Below, one piece after another: positions 9,148 to 18,701 of a DNA stretch of 64,000 nucleotides. The stretch is from assembly GCA_963841845.1 (NCBI GenBank), contig CAWJEG010000012.1:186001-250000 (forward strand). Direction: 5' to 3'. This DNA comes from CAVVGZ01 sp963841845 (lineage in GTDB: Bacteria > Chloroflexota > Anaerolineae > Anaerolineales > Anaerolineaceae). The position numbers were made by a program, and so were the translations under genes. The number at the start of each line of letters is the position of its first letter. Positions within the stretch are counted from its first letter, which is position 1. A model generated the notes under the pieces. The model made no database searches. It was given only the letters and a program-made list of their open reading frames with translations, and was not told where the DNA came from.

Positions 9148-10340
9148 TGGACCTGATAAACCGTTACAAGGGCTTATTTGCCCGCCAAAAACCGCTTGTC
9201 CCCGGGGTCTATACCTTCCAGGCTCCGCCGGATTCTGAATTTCCTTACCGCCTGCATTTACGCCTCGAAGAAAATGGCAGTGGTGTTTTGATAGTCAATG
9301 CCCGGACGGTTTTACACCTCAATCAGACCGCCGCGGAATATGCTTATTACTATATTAATGGATGGGCGGATGAATCCGTAGCCGGGGAAATGGAGAAACG
9401 CTACCGGGTCAGTCATGATCAGGCTCATGCCGATTACCAGGACCTGGCAGACAGGATCCATGAGTTGATCCGCACACCGGACCTGGATCCAGTTACCTTC
9501 CTGGGTTTCGAACGCACGGCCGCCCACACCGATGACCTTTCCGCTCCACTGCGCCTGGATTGTGCCATTACCTACCAGACCACCGGAGATCACAAGCTGG
9601 AGGCTGCTCCGCAGGGGCGGGTAAAGAGTGAATTAACTACCGAGGAGTGGCAGGTCATCCTTGATAAAGCCTGGCAGGCAGGCATACCGCATGTAATATT
9701 CACCGGTGGAGAAGCTACCATCCGCCCGGATTTGATCGACCTTGTGAAATATGCCGAGAATTTAGGCCAGGTAACCGGTCTGCTTACCGGTGGAGAGAGG
9801 CTGGCCGAACCGCAATTCCTGAATGAACTGCTTCAAAGCGGACTGGACCATGTCATGATTGTCCTGGACGCAGCCAGCGAACAATCCTGGGAAGGGCTTC
9901 GAGACAGCCTGCGGGAAGATCTTTTCATCACTGTGCACCTTACTATCAACATCGTCAATCAGGCTAAGATAGAAGGATGGCTGCGCAGGCTGGCAGAGAT
10001 GGGCGTAATGTCCATATCGCTCAGCATGGCGAATCAGAATCTTAAGGAGCAACTTGATGCAACCCGCCAGCTAATCGCCGACTTAAAAATGGATTTGGTT
10101 TGGGATCTGCCTGTCCCATATTCGGAACTTAACCCTGTCAAACTGGAATTGGAAGAAGCCGGTGTTGAAAACCAGGTGGAAGGTGCAGGAAATGCCTGGT
10201 TGTACGTAGAACCGGATGGAGATGTGCTACCCGGGCAGGGAATCCTGGTTGTTCTTGGCAATCTGGTTACTGAATCCTGGGAACAAATCTGGCAGAAGCG
10301 CACGGCGATGAAGGTAGAAGAACAAATGGGAAGGCTTTGA
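9144..10340 (+). CDS. Radical SAM-like paralogue lacking the iron-sulfur cysteines (probable pseudoenzyme)
   Basis: A 398-residue protein clearly homologous to its upstream neighbour: same N-terminal PqqD-like part (LIVNARTVLHLNQTAAEYAYY), same spacing, the same HVIFTGGEATIRPD motif, and the same C-terminal YVEPDGDVLPGQG stretch. The position of CNNECGHC in the neighbour reads QTTGDHKLE here, with all three cluster cysteines gone, and the SPASM cysteines are also lost. The fold is intact and the frame is open, so it is not a decayed gene. I infer a non-catalytic partner, perhaps for substrate binding or heterodimer formation with the active enzyme, as happens in other enzyme/pseudoenzyme pairs. 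Both ends overlap neighbouring genes (9144-9147 and 10338-10340). Confidence 0.85.
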   Translation: MMDLINRYKGLFARQKPLVPGVYTFQAPPDSEFPYRLHLRLEENGSGVLIVNARTVLHLNQTAAEYAYYYINGWADESVAGEMEKRYRVSHDQAHADYQDLADRIHELIRTPDLDPVTFLGFERTAAHTDDLSAPLRLDCAITYQTTGDHKLEAAPQGRVKSELTTEEWQVILDKAWQAGIPHVIFTGGEATIRPDLIDLVKYAENLGQVTGLLTGGERLAEPQFLNELLQSGLDHVMIVLDAASEQSWEGLRDSLREDLFITVHLTINIVNQAKIEGWLRRLAEMGVMSISLSMANQNLKEQLDATRQLIADLKMDLVWDLPVPYSELNPVKLELEEAGVENQVEGAGNAWLYVEPDGDVLPGQGILVVLGNLVTESWEQIWQKRTAMKVEEQMGRL

Positions 10341-11097
10341 TGAATCCCAATTTCTGGGATAATCGTTACCAGCAGCAGGCACGCTGGACCGCATCGGTCC
10401 GGCGTGTTTTTAGCGATGGGTTCCTGGGCAGCGGAGGATTGAAAATCCTGGAAACAGGATGTGGTACCGGGGTCATCACCACAGACCTGGTTAGAAACCA
10501 TAAAAACATTAAATTATTCGGGCTGGATATTCAGCATGATCTGCTGAGCTATGCTGACAGCAAAGAAGCTGCTGTCACATACACCTGCGCAGACGGACTG
10601 GCACTTCCTTACCCGGACGATGTTTTTGATATCACCCTCTGCCATTACTACCTGCTGTGGCTGGGCTCGCCTGAACAGGGGCTGGCAGAAATGCGCCGAG
10701 TTACCCGGTCAGGCGGTGTGGTGGCCGCCCTTGCTGAACCGGATTACGGTGGACGCATCGATTACCCCGATGAGCTGGCAAATCCGGGGTTGCTGCAAGC
10801 CAGGTCCCTCCAAACACAGGGAGCAAACCCATACCTGGGGCGCAAACTGGCAGAGCTGCTTCACACCGCTGGCTTATTGCAAATCCATACCGGTTTGATG
10901 GGGGGTGAATGGGGAAAAGCACCCGATCCGGGTTTCATCCAGATGGAATGGGAGGTTCTGCATCAAGATTTGCAGGGCTGGCTGCCCGAATCCGAAATTT
11001 GACCGTCTACAAGCGCTGGATGTGGCAGTCATGGCGCAGCGGCATACGCATCCTGTATGTGCCCACCTTTTACGCCTGGGGAAAAGTCCCGGGATGA
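10340..11097 (+). CDS. Class I SAM-dependent methyltransferase, frameshifted near its C-terminus
   Basis: The ATG at 10340 overlaps the preceding TGA. Motif I is ILETGCGTGVIT, followed by LFGLDIQHDLL and LPYPDDVFDITLCHYYLLWL, a standard methyltransferase domain of the type acting on small molecules or proteins. The frame stops at 11002 (PESEI-stop), but the next frames encode DRLQALD and then WRSGIRILYVPTFYAWGKVPG, the usual end of this family (LYVPTFYAWG). Two extra bases, near 10996-11000 and near 11030, explain this. Corrected length is about 250 residues. As last gene of the radical SAM cassette it may methylate the same target, but that is inference from position. Confidence 0.75.
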
Positions 11098-11111
11098 ATT
11101 TTGATAAGAGG

Positions 11112-11140
11112 TTGCCAAAATTCTCCTAACCGTCTATAAT
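11112..11140 (+). promoter_or_regulatory. Sigma-70-type promoter of tRNA-Pro
   Basis: A -35 box TTGCCA (11112-11117) and a perfect -10 box TATAAT (11135-11140) are separated by 17 bases, and the tRNA begins 11 bases after the -10 box. This is among the clearest promoters in the window and places the start at or next to the mature 5' end. Confidence 0.75.
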
Positions 11141-11150
11141 GGATTTTGTT

Positions 11151-11226
<76 letters not shown>

Positions 11227-11228
11227 AG

Positions 11229-11275
11229 AGAACCGCTTACATCTTAAATAATGGAATGTAGGCGGTTTCTTTTTT
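11229..11275 (+). terminator. Rho-independent terminator after tRNA-Pro
   Basis: The arms AGAACCGCTTACAT and ATGTAGGCGGTTTCT pair with one bulge and one G-T pair, followed by a run of T. It begins four bases after the tRNA. Confidence 0.8.
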
Positions 11276-11971
11276 ACAACCAACCAGAAATCCCCTTCAG
11301 TCGTCCCAAAAAAATTTACTCTCTTGATACGGCTCATGATGGGAGATTTATTTCGGGGAAGCTATTCCACATCCCGTAATCTAAGGCGGTGCAGGTTATT
11401 TCCTGTTTTTTTTGGCATCGAGCTGGTTTGTCTCTATAAGTATCACCATTCCCCAAACCAACTGCCGGTTCTTCAAGAGCTACAAACCCAACAACATGCA
11501 TATAGCATTGGCCGCAATCCAAATCGGGGCGGATAAATTCTCCGCAGTTATTGGATGCTTGCACACCATTAGATTTCAAAACTGATTTACTGCCAAATAC
11601 GATCTAATTCCGGTTCACCATCGGTTACTGCTTACGCTGTCTTGGAAATAAAACCCATCAAAATATTAGTTAACCATGGAACGATGACTCTGGTTTTTAC
11701 GCAACACCCACCTGAATCTTAGTTTATAGCTATACGGAAAACATCGAGAAAATCTCTCATAATTGGCTCAATTCTTGTACCAGTAGGTTTAATTAACGGC
11801 TTTTTGGTATCTAATTTTGAGGTTGAAGTTTATTAATATCCAGTATTGTTAGCCGTCCTGCCGGATCGTATGTGGTAGAAGGAGGATTCATTTATAAAGA
11901 GAACCATCTTTTTGTTGAAAATTAGCACTGGTCTTTTCAATCAAACACTCATAAAAAAAACAGGAGGAAAA
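11276..11971 (+). other. About 700 bases without an intact gene, possible gene relic on the minus strand
   Basis: No open frame longer than about 80 codons looks like a gene by composition. On the minus strand, patches that read like protein (GTRIEPIMRDFLDVFRIA, VTDGEPELDRIW, GEFIRPDLDCGQCYMHVVGF, EPAVGLGNGDTYRD) lie in different frames with stops between them, as expected for a decayed gene. I do not recognise the family. A weak alternative is that this is only random coding-like sequence. Confidence 0.35.
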
Positions 11972-12862
11972 ATGCGAAAATTAGGGCGTGTATTTACATT
12001 TGTATTGGTTATTACTGGCAATTGTTGTTGTTCCGGTATTTGCCATCACCAATAACTGGGTGGAGGACTTTGATCATCCGTATGTAGGTTTGGCGGCTTT
12101 CTATGATGATGGCGGAGAATTTATCTGGCGCTGCAGCGGTTCACTGATTGACCCGACAACTTTCGTGACTGCCGGTCACTGTTCTGATACGGCCGGAGGG
12201 GCTGTCACAGCCCGGGTTTGGTTCCAGCAGGATGCCGGGGCAAATTATGATCCGGAAACCGAACTTGACCCCGTATCCGGTTATCCGGAGAACTGTGCAG
12301 AGGGTACACATTGGGGTTTCATGTGCCACATCCGATGAACTGTATAACTACGGTTTTGATGATTTCGCCAGCTTTCCCGATACCCATGATGTCGGCCTGG
12401 TTATTTTGGACCAACCCATAACATCCGGGAGAATATGGGGAACTGCCGGAAGACGGGACACTCGATGATCTTGATACCGCTCGAGGCAAAAAAGATACCA
12501 TCTTTATGGTCAGTGGATATGGTCTCACATATCGTACCAACGATCATTCTCCACTCCCGAATGTTTCATACCGGTCACGGCTTATGGCAAAGTCAACCCT
12601 TGTAAATCTCAACAGTGCCAATACTGATGGATATAATTTGCAAACGCAGGGTAATGGTAGTGATCGCGGCGGGACATGCTCAGGGGATTCTGGTGGACCC
12701 GTATTCCTTGGTGATGAGGAATCCAACCTGATCGTTGGTGTCACTTCCTTTGGGATGAACTCCCTCTGCCGTGGTACAGATTATGCCTACCGGCTTGACA
12801 GGCAGGAAGTCCTCGATTGGATTTATGATATTGCTCCCGAACTCGCTCCGGAGGAAGAATAG
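11972..12862 (+). pseudogene. Secreted trypsin-like (S1) serine protease broken by three frameshifts
   Basis: The ATG at 11972 follows a strong AGGAGG site and starts a signal peptide (MRKLGRVFTFVLV...LLAIVVVPVFA) after one frame change near 12017. The protease has the full triad: His in FVTAGHCSD, Asp in THDVGLVIL and Ser in CSGDSGGPV. To read it through, the frame must change again near 12320 (before TSDELYNYGFDD) and near 12430 (to EYGELPEDGTLDDLD). Reconstructed length is about 295 residues, normal for a bacterial secreted S1 protease. Three shifts in one non-essential gene beside degraded sequence favour a real pseudogene, but other genes here show similar single-base problems, so a sequence error cannot be excluded. 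Confidence 0.75.
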
Positions 12863-12936
12863 GATAAATTTATTAATCACACCCTTCTGCATAAAGAAAT
12901 CGAAAGTCGTTGGTACCAAACACAGAATAGTTATTT

Positions 12937-12971
12937 CACCAGGCCGGAAACAATCCGGCTTGGTGTTATTT
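12937..12971 (+). terminator. Terminator after the S1 protease
   Basis: CACCAGGCCGGA (12937-12948) and TCCGGCTTGGTG (12954-12965) pair with one mismatch around a five-base loop, followed by TTATTT. The remaining bases up to 13263 hold nothing else I can support. Confidence 0.65.
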
Positions 12972-13263
12972 ATGACGGTAATCAAAATTCTTAACTTTCT
13001 ATCTTGTATCATTAACTTGAAGGTTGAATGGATAACCGGGTCCGGGATCAGAATGGTTATTCCCTATCATTAGGTTTTTTACGGATTGAGTAACCACACT
13101 TGTTTTATAATAATGGTGAGTTTGATTTTTCCAGATAATTATCCTGCATTCCTTTAGATAGATTTGTTTCTTAAGCATTGATTGGACACGGGGTTGGATC
13201 CTAAGGATAGGATGGGTGAGATGTTGAGGAATAACCAGCAGAACCCTTTTGACAGGTAAAGGC

Positions 13264-14973
13264 ATGAAGAAAACCTGGAACACAATTAACCAGAAGCTTG
13301 ACCAGGGCGACAATCGCATTTACTTCAACATCTTCATAGCTGCCATGCTGGTGATGTGCTTCCCGCTTTTCAACAACCAGTTGTTCATCGGCCATGACTG
13401 GACTTACCACATGCTCAGGATGCAGAGCCTCAAGGAAGGCCTGCTCACCGGACAGCTCCCTGTGAGAGTGAATCCGTTGTTCCTGAACGGGTATGGTTAC
13501 GCCAGCTCGCTTTTTTACCCTGATGTGCTTCTATACATCCCCGTTGGACTGCAGCTGCTGGGAATCGGAATCGAGGAAAGCTATAAGATCTTTCTCACCC
13601 TCGTCCTGGCAGCCAGCTTCCTTACAGCGTATTATTGCGGCAAAGGTATTACCAAAAGTTCCTATGCCGGAATCATTTTTGCGCTTGTGTTCAGCCTGTC
13701 ACAGTATCACTTGCAGAATATTTATACACGCTTTGCTGTCGGAGAAGTAACTGCATATATCTTTCTGCCATTTGTCATTTACGGCCTCTACAACCTGATT
13801 TTTGAAGAATTTGAAAAACCCTGGCTGCTGGTGGTGGGCTTTAGCGGTTTGATGCTGACTCACACCATTTCGCTTGGTTTATCAGGGCTTTCTGCGGTTA
13901 TCATCACACTATTCGCCTTCCCATCCCTCTTGAAACAGCCAAAAAAGCTCCTCTGGCTGTTTTTTAGCATCCTTGCCGTATTAGGCATCACCTGCTGGTA
14001 TTGGGTGCCAATTGTTGAACAGATGCTGTCTGCAACATTTGGCTTAACCCATTCGCTCCCGATTTGGATTCAGGTCAGGGCTGTAAAAATCCCGGTAATG
14101 TTTGCAAACTCCTATATTCTCAAAGGCAGTGATGTGGCAATAGGATTGTCGATCACCCTGTTATGCCTGCTGCGCATCTTCATCGATAAAAATCCCGAAA
14201 CATCCCGCGAGAGAAAAATCATCAACTGGAGCATGGGATTTGGATTCCTGTTTCTATTTGTCGCCTCCGATTTATTTCCGTGGCAGCTGGCTCCATCCAT
14301 CTTCAATAACCTGTCCTATCCCTGGCGGCATTATGCCATGGCGTCCCTCTTATTGGCAGCAGCCATTGGGATGATGATGGAGGTATTATTCAGGGGGGAT
14401 ATCCGCATGCTAGGACTTATCTTATTGGTTCTTTTTATGGTTGGGTCAGGGATAACTGTTGTGACAAATTCAATCACAACCATCGGTGACCCGATTGACC
14501 TGACAGCAAAATACTACAAAATAGCGAAGAATACCGATGCAATCAGCGGGGGTGAATGGCTGCCATCAGGTGTTGATCCCAAGGCTGTATCTTATGCAAA
14601 ACCGGTGGTTATCACATCTGACGGTAAACTTTTACCCTTTACTAAGGATGGATTAAAAACAGTAATTGAGTATGACACTCCCAGAAAATATGTTGATGTT
14701 CCAATAATTTATTACAAAGGATATTCTGCGGAATATGAAGATTCCTCGGGAAAATCCTTATCCCTGCCCATCAGTGACGCTGGGACAAATAAAACTGTCA
14801 GGGTTGATACGGACAGCATCCTGGGTCCAGGAACGATAACCATCAACTATACCGGCACGAATGCCCAAAAAGTGTCCCTCATCGCAAGTATCATCATTAC
14901 AGCCGGTATTCTTGCACTGATTTTCAAGGAAAAAACCAGGAAAAATGAAAAAGCGATGAATCATGGTGAATAA
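13264..14973 (+). CDS. Large polytopic membrane protein, PTPS-related family, copy 1
   Basis: About 569 residues from the ATG at 13264 (a TTG five codons earlier is possible). A short cytoplasmic N-terminus precedes roughly 11-12 membrane segments, then an extracytoplasmic domain of about 140 residues rich in beta strands, and a last membrane helix (VSLIASIIITAGILALIF) with a basic tail. The conserved loop HDWTYHMLRMQSLKEGL...FYPDVLLYIP is typical of membrane proteins labelled 6-pyruvoyl-tetrahydropterin synthase related, which have a glycosyltransferase-C-like architecture. A role in polysaccharide or glycolipid assembly at the membrane is possible but not shown. It lies 178 bases before a close paralogue. 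Confidence 0.75.
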   Translation: MKKTWNTINQKLDQGDNRIYFNIFIAAMLVMCFPLFNNQLFIGHDWTYHMLRMQSLKEGLLTGQLPVRVNPLFLNGYGYASSLFYPDVLLYIPVGLQLLGIGIEESYKIFLTLVLAASFLTAYYCGKGITKSSYAGIIFALVFSLSQYHLQNIYTRFAVGEVTAYIFLPFVIYGLYNLIFEEFEKPWLLVVGFSGLMLTHTISLGLSGLSAVIITLFAFPSLLKQPKKLLWLFFSILAVLGITCWYWVPIVEQMLSATFGLTHSLPIWIQVRAVKIPVMFANSYILKGSDVAIGLSITLLCLLRIFIDKNPETSRERKIINWSMGFGFLFLFVASDLFPWQLAPSIFNNLSYPWRHYAMASLLLAAAIGMMMEVLFRGDIRMLGLILLVLFMVGSGITVVTNSITTIGDPIDLTAKYYKIAKNTDAISGGEWLPSGVDPKAVSYAKPVVITSDGKLLPFTKDGLKTVIEYDTPRKYVDVPIIYYKGYSAEYEDSSGKSLSLPISDAGTNKTVRVDTDSILGPGTITINYTGTNAQKVSLIASIIITAGILALIFKEKTRKNEKAMNHGE

Positions 14974-15151
14974 TCCATTTATCCATGCCTGCCCATGCCC
15001 AAGTTTAACCCTTCTATAAGCAGGGATTAACCAAAGATTTTTCCGATATTTATGGTGGATACTCAGGAAAACCACGAGTGAAGAGTTACCAAAAATCCTT
15101 AACCAAATTATCTACCGTTCAGTTATTCAACACCTGGGGAGAGCCTTAGAG

Positions 15152-16858
15152 ATGGGATTATTCCGGTCGGTCCTCCTCCAGTATGATGATCCTGAGAAAA
15201 GGCGGTTCCTTTCCATTTTCATTGGCGTTATGCTGGTGATGTCCTTCCCTTTGATCAATGACCAACTCTTTATAGGCCACGACTGGACCTATCATATGCT
15301 CCGTATTCAAAGCCTGAGGGAGGGCCTTCAAACCGGTCAGTTTCCGGTCCGGGTAAACCCATTGTTCCTGAACGGATATGGATATGCCAGTTCACTGTTC
15401 TACCCGGATCTATTTCTTTATATTCCGGTTTTTTTCCAACTAATTGGTATTGGAATCGAGGTAAGCTATAAACTTTTCCTGGTTTTGGTTTTGGGGGCAA
15501 GTTACCTGACGGCATACATCTGCGGTAGAGGAATTACAAAAAGCACGTATGCTGGTATCGTCATTGCGGTTGTTTTCAGCCTGTCACAGTATCACCTGCA
15601 GAATGTCTATACCAGGTTTGCCCTTGGTGAAGTTCAGGCATATATTTTTCTGCCATTTATCGCTTATGGTTTGTTTAACCTGATTTACGAAAATTTTGAT
15701 AAACCATGGCTGCTTGTGCTTGGTTTCACCGGATTAATTTACAGCCATATGCTCTCAACCGTTCTGGCTGCTTTGGTGTCCATGGGAGTTATTCTGGTTG
15801 GATTCAAACGAATATTCAAGGATCCAAAAAAAATATTCAAGCTGGCTATTGCAGCCATTATCACACTTGGCCTGACCTGCTTGTTCTGGATGCCAATGGT
15901 TGAACAACTTCTGGCGAACAGGTTTGAATTTCAACATCTGATTACTACATGGGTGCACACCAGGGCGGTGAGAATACCGGTTATGTTTGCCAACTCTTAT
16001 CTTCTCAAGGGAAGGGATGTCTCCATCGGATTGTCATTGACCCTTCTCTGCCTGCTGTGGATATTTATTCCAAAAACCCTTACTGGTGATAACCGTAAAA
16101 CGATCATCAATTGGTCCCTGGCCATAGGCCTGATTCTTCTCTTTATGGCATCCGATTTGTTCCCGTGGCAGTATGCCCCCCCCCAGGTAAACAGCATCCA
16201 ATTCCCATGGCGTTTTTATGCCCTGGCATCCTTGTTTTTAGCAATTGCCATCGGGACAATGGCCCATGTTTTGTTTAACCAGCGGTTTAAAGTACTGAGT
16301 TTAATTATGATTTTTTTATTCATGAGCGCATCTGCTTTTACGGTCATTACTACCTCTATACGCTCAACAGGTGATGCAATTGATCTAACCCCGCAATATT
16401 ATCAGATCCCGCAAAATACCAATGCTATCAGCGGGGGTGAATGGTTGCCTGCCGGGGTTGAAGCGGCTGCCATTTCTTACAAACCGCTGGTAGTGGAGTC
16501 GAACACCGGGGAAACGTTAAATTACTCCAGGATTGGATTGAAGACAGTCATTCCATATCCTTCGGATTATGAATACGTGGATGTCCCATCTATTTACTAT
16601 CGGGGGTACTCGGTAATTTTTAAAGATGATGAGGGTAATTCTTCAAGTGTCCCCTACAGCAATGAGGGTGACAATAAAAGCATCAGGATTTACACGAAAC
16701 ATGTAAATGCCCCGGGGACAATTACGGTAGATTACTCCGGTACAACAATCCAGAATGCTTCCATTATCCTAACTCTCCTTTTTTTCCTGGCAGCCATTGT
16801 TTATGTCAAGTGGCAGAACCGGAGAAGCAAAAATAATCCAATTGAATATATGGAATAA
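15152..16858 (+). CDS. Large polytopic membrane protein, PTPS-related family, copy 2
   Basis: A 568-residue tandem paralogue of the preceding gene; the two keep long identical stretches (FIGHDWTYHMLR, VRVNPLFLNGYGYASSLFYP, AISGGEWLP), so they arose by duplication. It has the same topology: multiple membrane segments, a C-terminal extracytoplasmic domain, a final helix (ASIILTLLFFLAAIVYV) and a basic tail. The ATG at 15152 follows GGGGAGAG. The C-terminal domains differ more than the membrane part, which suggests divergence in what the outside domain binds. Function is unknown beyond the family layout. Confidence 0.75.
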   Translation: MGLFRSVLLQYDDPEKRRFLSIFIGVMLVMSFPLINDQLFIGHDWTYHMLRIQSLREGLQTGQFPVRVNPLFLNGYGYASSLFYPDLFLYIPVFFQLIGIGIEVSYKLFLVLVLGASYLTAYICGRGITKSTYAGIVIAVVFSLSQYHLQNVYTRFALGEVQAYIFLPFIAYGLFNLIYENFDKPWLLVLGFTGLIYSHMLSTVLAALVSMGVILVGFKRIFKDPKKIFKLAIAAIITLGLTCLFWMPMVEQLLANRFEFQHLITTWVHTRAVRIPVMFANSYLLKGRDVSIGLSLTLLCLLWIFIPKTLTGDNRKTIINWSLAIGLILLFMASDLFPWQYAPPQVNSIQFPWRFYALASLFLAIAIGTMAHVLFNQRFKVLSLIMIFLFMSASAFTVITTSIRSTGDAIDLTPQYYQIPQNTNAISGGEWLPAGVEAAAISYKPLVVESNTGETLNYSRIGLKTVIPYPSDYEYVDVPSIYYRGYSVIFKDDEGNSSSVPYSNEGDNKSIRIYTKHVNAPGTITVDYSGTTIQNASIILTLLFFLAAIVYVKWQNRRSKNNPIEYME

Positions 16859-17099
16859 TTTGAATATAAGGCAATTTCTGCTGCCCGGACCTTTACAAAG
16901 TTATCTCCGAATCCAGGTGATAGGCCTTCATTGGATACATGAATAATAAAAACTCACCGGGTTGATTAATCCTTGAGACTTACAGTCTGTAAAGCACCAC
17001 CCCTATAAACCTGCCAATGGTTCGACGTCTACCTAGGCCGGATTAGAAATTACACCCGTATTTGAAGCAGGTTATTTACAAGAATTGATTTGCCGCAGG

Positions 17100-18536
17100 T
17101 CAGAATCTGCCGCCCTCCCGGTTGATGACCAGCATGCGCATCTCGGTCATCTCTTCAATGGCGTATTTTGGACCTTCGCGCCCAAATCCGGAATTTTTCA
17201 CCCCGCCATAAGGCATTTGGTCCATGCGGTAGGTTGGGATGTCGTTGACCAGCAGTGCGGCAACTTGTATTTTGTTGTAGGCTTGCATGATCCGGTTGAT
17301 GTCCTGGGTGAAAACTCCAGCTTGCAGCCCATATTGACTGTTATCAACCAGGCGAACGGCATCATTAAAATCCCTGTAAGGGGTGACAGTGATCACTGGT
17401 GCAAACATCTCTGAATGATTGACATCCATTTCCGGGGTGGTTTCTGCCAACACTGTCGGAGAAAACATTGTCCCATCGACCTGACCACCTGCCAGCACCT
17501 TTGCCCCTTGTGCAACTGCCGCCTGAACTTTGGCGTAAGCGTCACTGGCAGCCTGTTGGGTAATCATTGGTCCAACTTCTACCTGCTCGTCACGTGGATC
17601 ACCAACCTTAAGTTTACTGACTCCATCCAATATTTGTTCCAGTGCAGGTCCATAGACAGATTCATGGATATAAACCCTCTGCACTGAAATACAATTCTGT
17701 CCACTCTGTGAGAACCCTCCGGAGACTATCTTTTTCACGGCGTAATCCAGGTTGGCGTCCTCGTGCAGGATCACGGCGGCATTTCCCCCAAGTTCCAGGG
17801 TAGATCTCTTGCGGCCGGAGAGGCTCTTCAATCGCCAGCCAACAACATCACTTCCTGTAAATGACAAATAGGCAATTCGATCATCCTGTACCATCCGCTC
17901 GGTTAGTTCGTTAGAGCAAAGAAAAACACTGAGCGCCTCAGGCGGATAACCGGCTTCGAGGATCATCTCAGCCAGCAGCAAACTGGAAAGCGGTGTTTTT
18001 GAAGCAGGTTTCAGGATCAGGGAATTTCCTGCCGCAATAGCTGGTGCAACTTTATGCATTGCCAGCAAAATTGGAAAATTGAATGGGGTTATTCCCAAAA
18101 CTGTTCCGATTGGAAAGCGCCTCAAGACTGCAAATCGTCCCTCACCCGCCGGAGCCCAATCCATCGGCACCACTTCGCCAGGGATACGCTTGGCTTCTTC
18201 AGCGGCCACCCGGGTTGCTTCCCTTGAAAAACCAACTTCAGCTTTCACATGGCTGTGCGTTTTGCCCCCTTCGAGGATCATTGTCTCGCCCAGCTCTTTT
18301 TCATATTTTCCAAAGAGATCAACAAGGTTCATCAGAATTTGATAGCGCTGGTGGGCGGGAAGTTTCTGCGTTATTTCAAAGCCGCGTTGCGCTGTCCAGA
18401 CAGCATCCTCAACCTCCGGTTCACCAGCTAAATAGATTTCTGCCACCTTATCACCATTAAAAGGGAAAAATACATCGGTTTTTTGGTCACTCTGCCGCCA
18501 ATTTCCCCCGATCATGAATTTTGAAAAAGATCTCAT
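17100..18536 (-). CDS. NAD(P)-dependent aldehyde dehydrogenase
   Basis: A 478-residue ALDH superfamily enzyme. The cofactor-binding Rossmann part includes GITPFNFPILLAMHKVAPAIA and FTGSDVVGW; the general base Glu is in LELGGNAAV and the catalytic Cys in SGQNCISVQR. The C-terminus has PYGGVKNSGFGREG. The sequence style resembles the broad group containing non-phosphorylating glyceraldehyde-3-phosphate and lactaldehyde dehydrogenases, but the substrate cannot be fixed. It stands alone on the minus strand; the region to its left (16859-17099) contains nothing I recognise. Confidence 0.88.
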   Translation of the reverse strand: MRSFSKFMIGGNWRQSDQKTDVFFPFNGDKVAEIYLAGEPEVEDAVWTAQRGFEITQKLPAHQRYQILMNLVDLFGKYEKELGETMILEGGKTHSHVKAEVGFSREATRVAAEEAKRIPGEVVPMDWAPAGEGRFAVLRRFPIGTVLGITPFNFPILLAMHKVAPAIAAGNSLILKPASKTPLSSLLLAEMILEAGYPPEALSVFLCSNELTERMVQDDRIAYLSFTGSDVVGWRLKSLSGRKRSTLELGGNAAVILHEDANLDYAVKKIVSGGFSQSGQNCISVQRVYIHESVYGPALEQILDGVSKLKVGDPRDEQVEVGPMITQQAASDAYAKVQAAVAQGAKVLAGGQVDGTMFSPTVLAETTPEMDVNHSEMFAPVITVTPYRDFNDAVRLVDNSQYGLQAGVFTQDINRIMQAYNKIQVAALLVNDIPTYRMDQMPYGGVKNSGFGREGPKYAIEEMTEMRMLVINREGGRF

Positions 18537-18701
18537 TGCAATCCTCCCGCCATTATAATGATATTACTTATCTTTATTATCAATATTATATCAATAATTT
18601 GATATACCAGGAAACCAAAATCCCTTATGGGTTGTATACATCCCATGGAAAGGATAAAATCATGTTACTAATGATGGTTAATAATCAATAAGGAGTAAAC
18701 A

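Noticed and set aside
9144..10340. Cysteine-free radical SAM gene as a pseudogene
   Set aside because: Frame is open over 398 codons, it overlaps both neighbours at start and stop, and hydrophobic core and motifs are kept.
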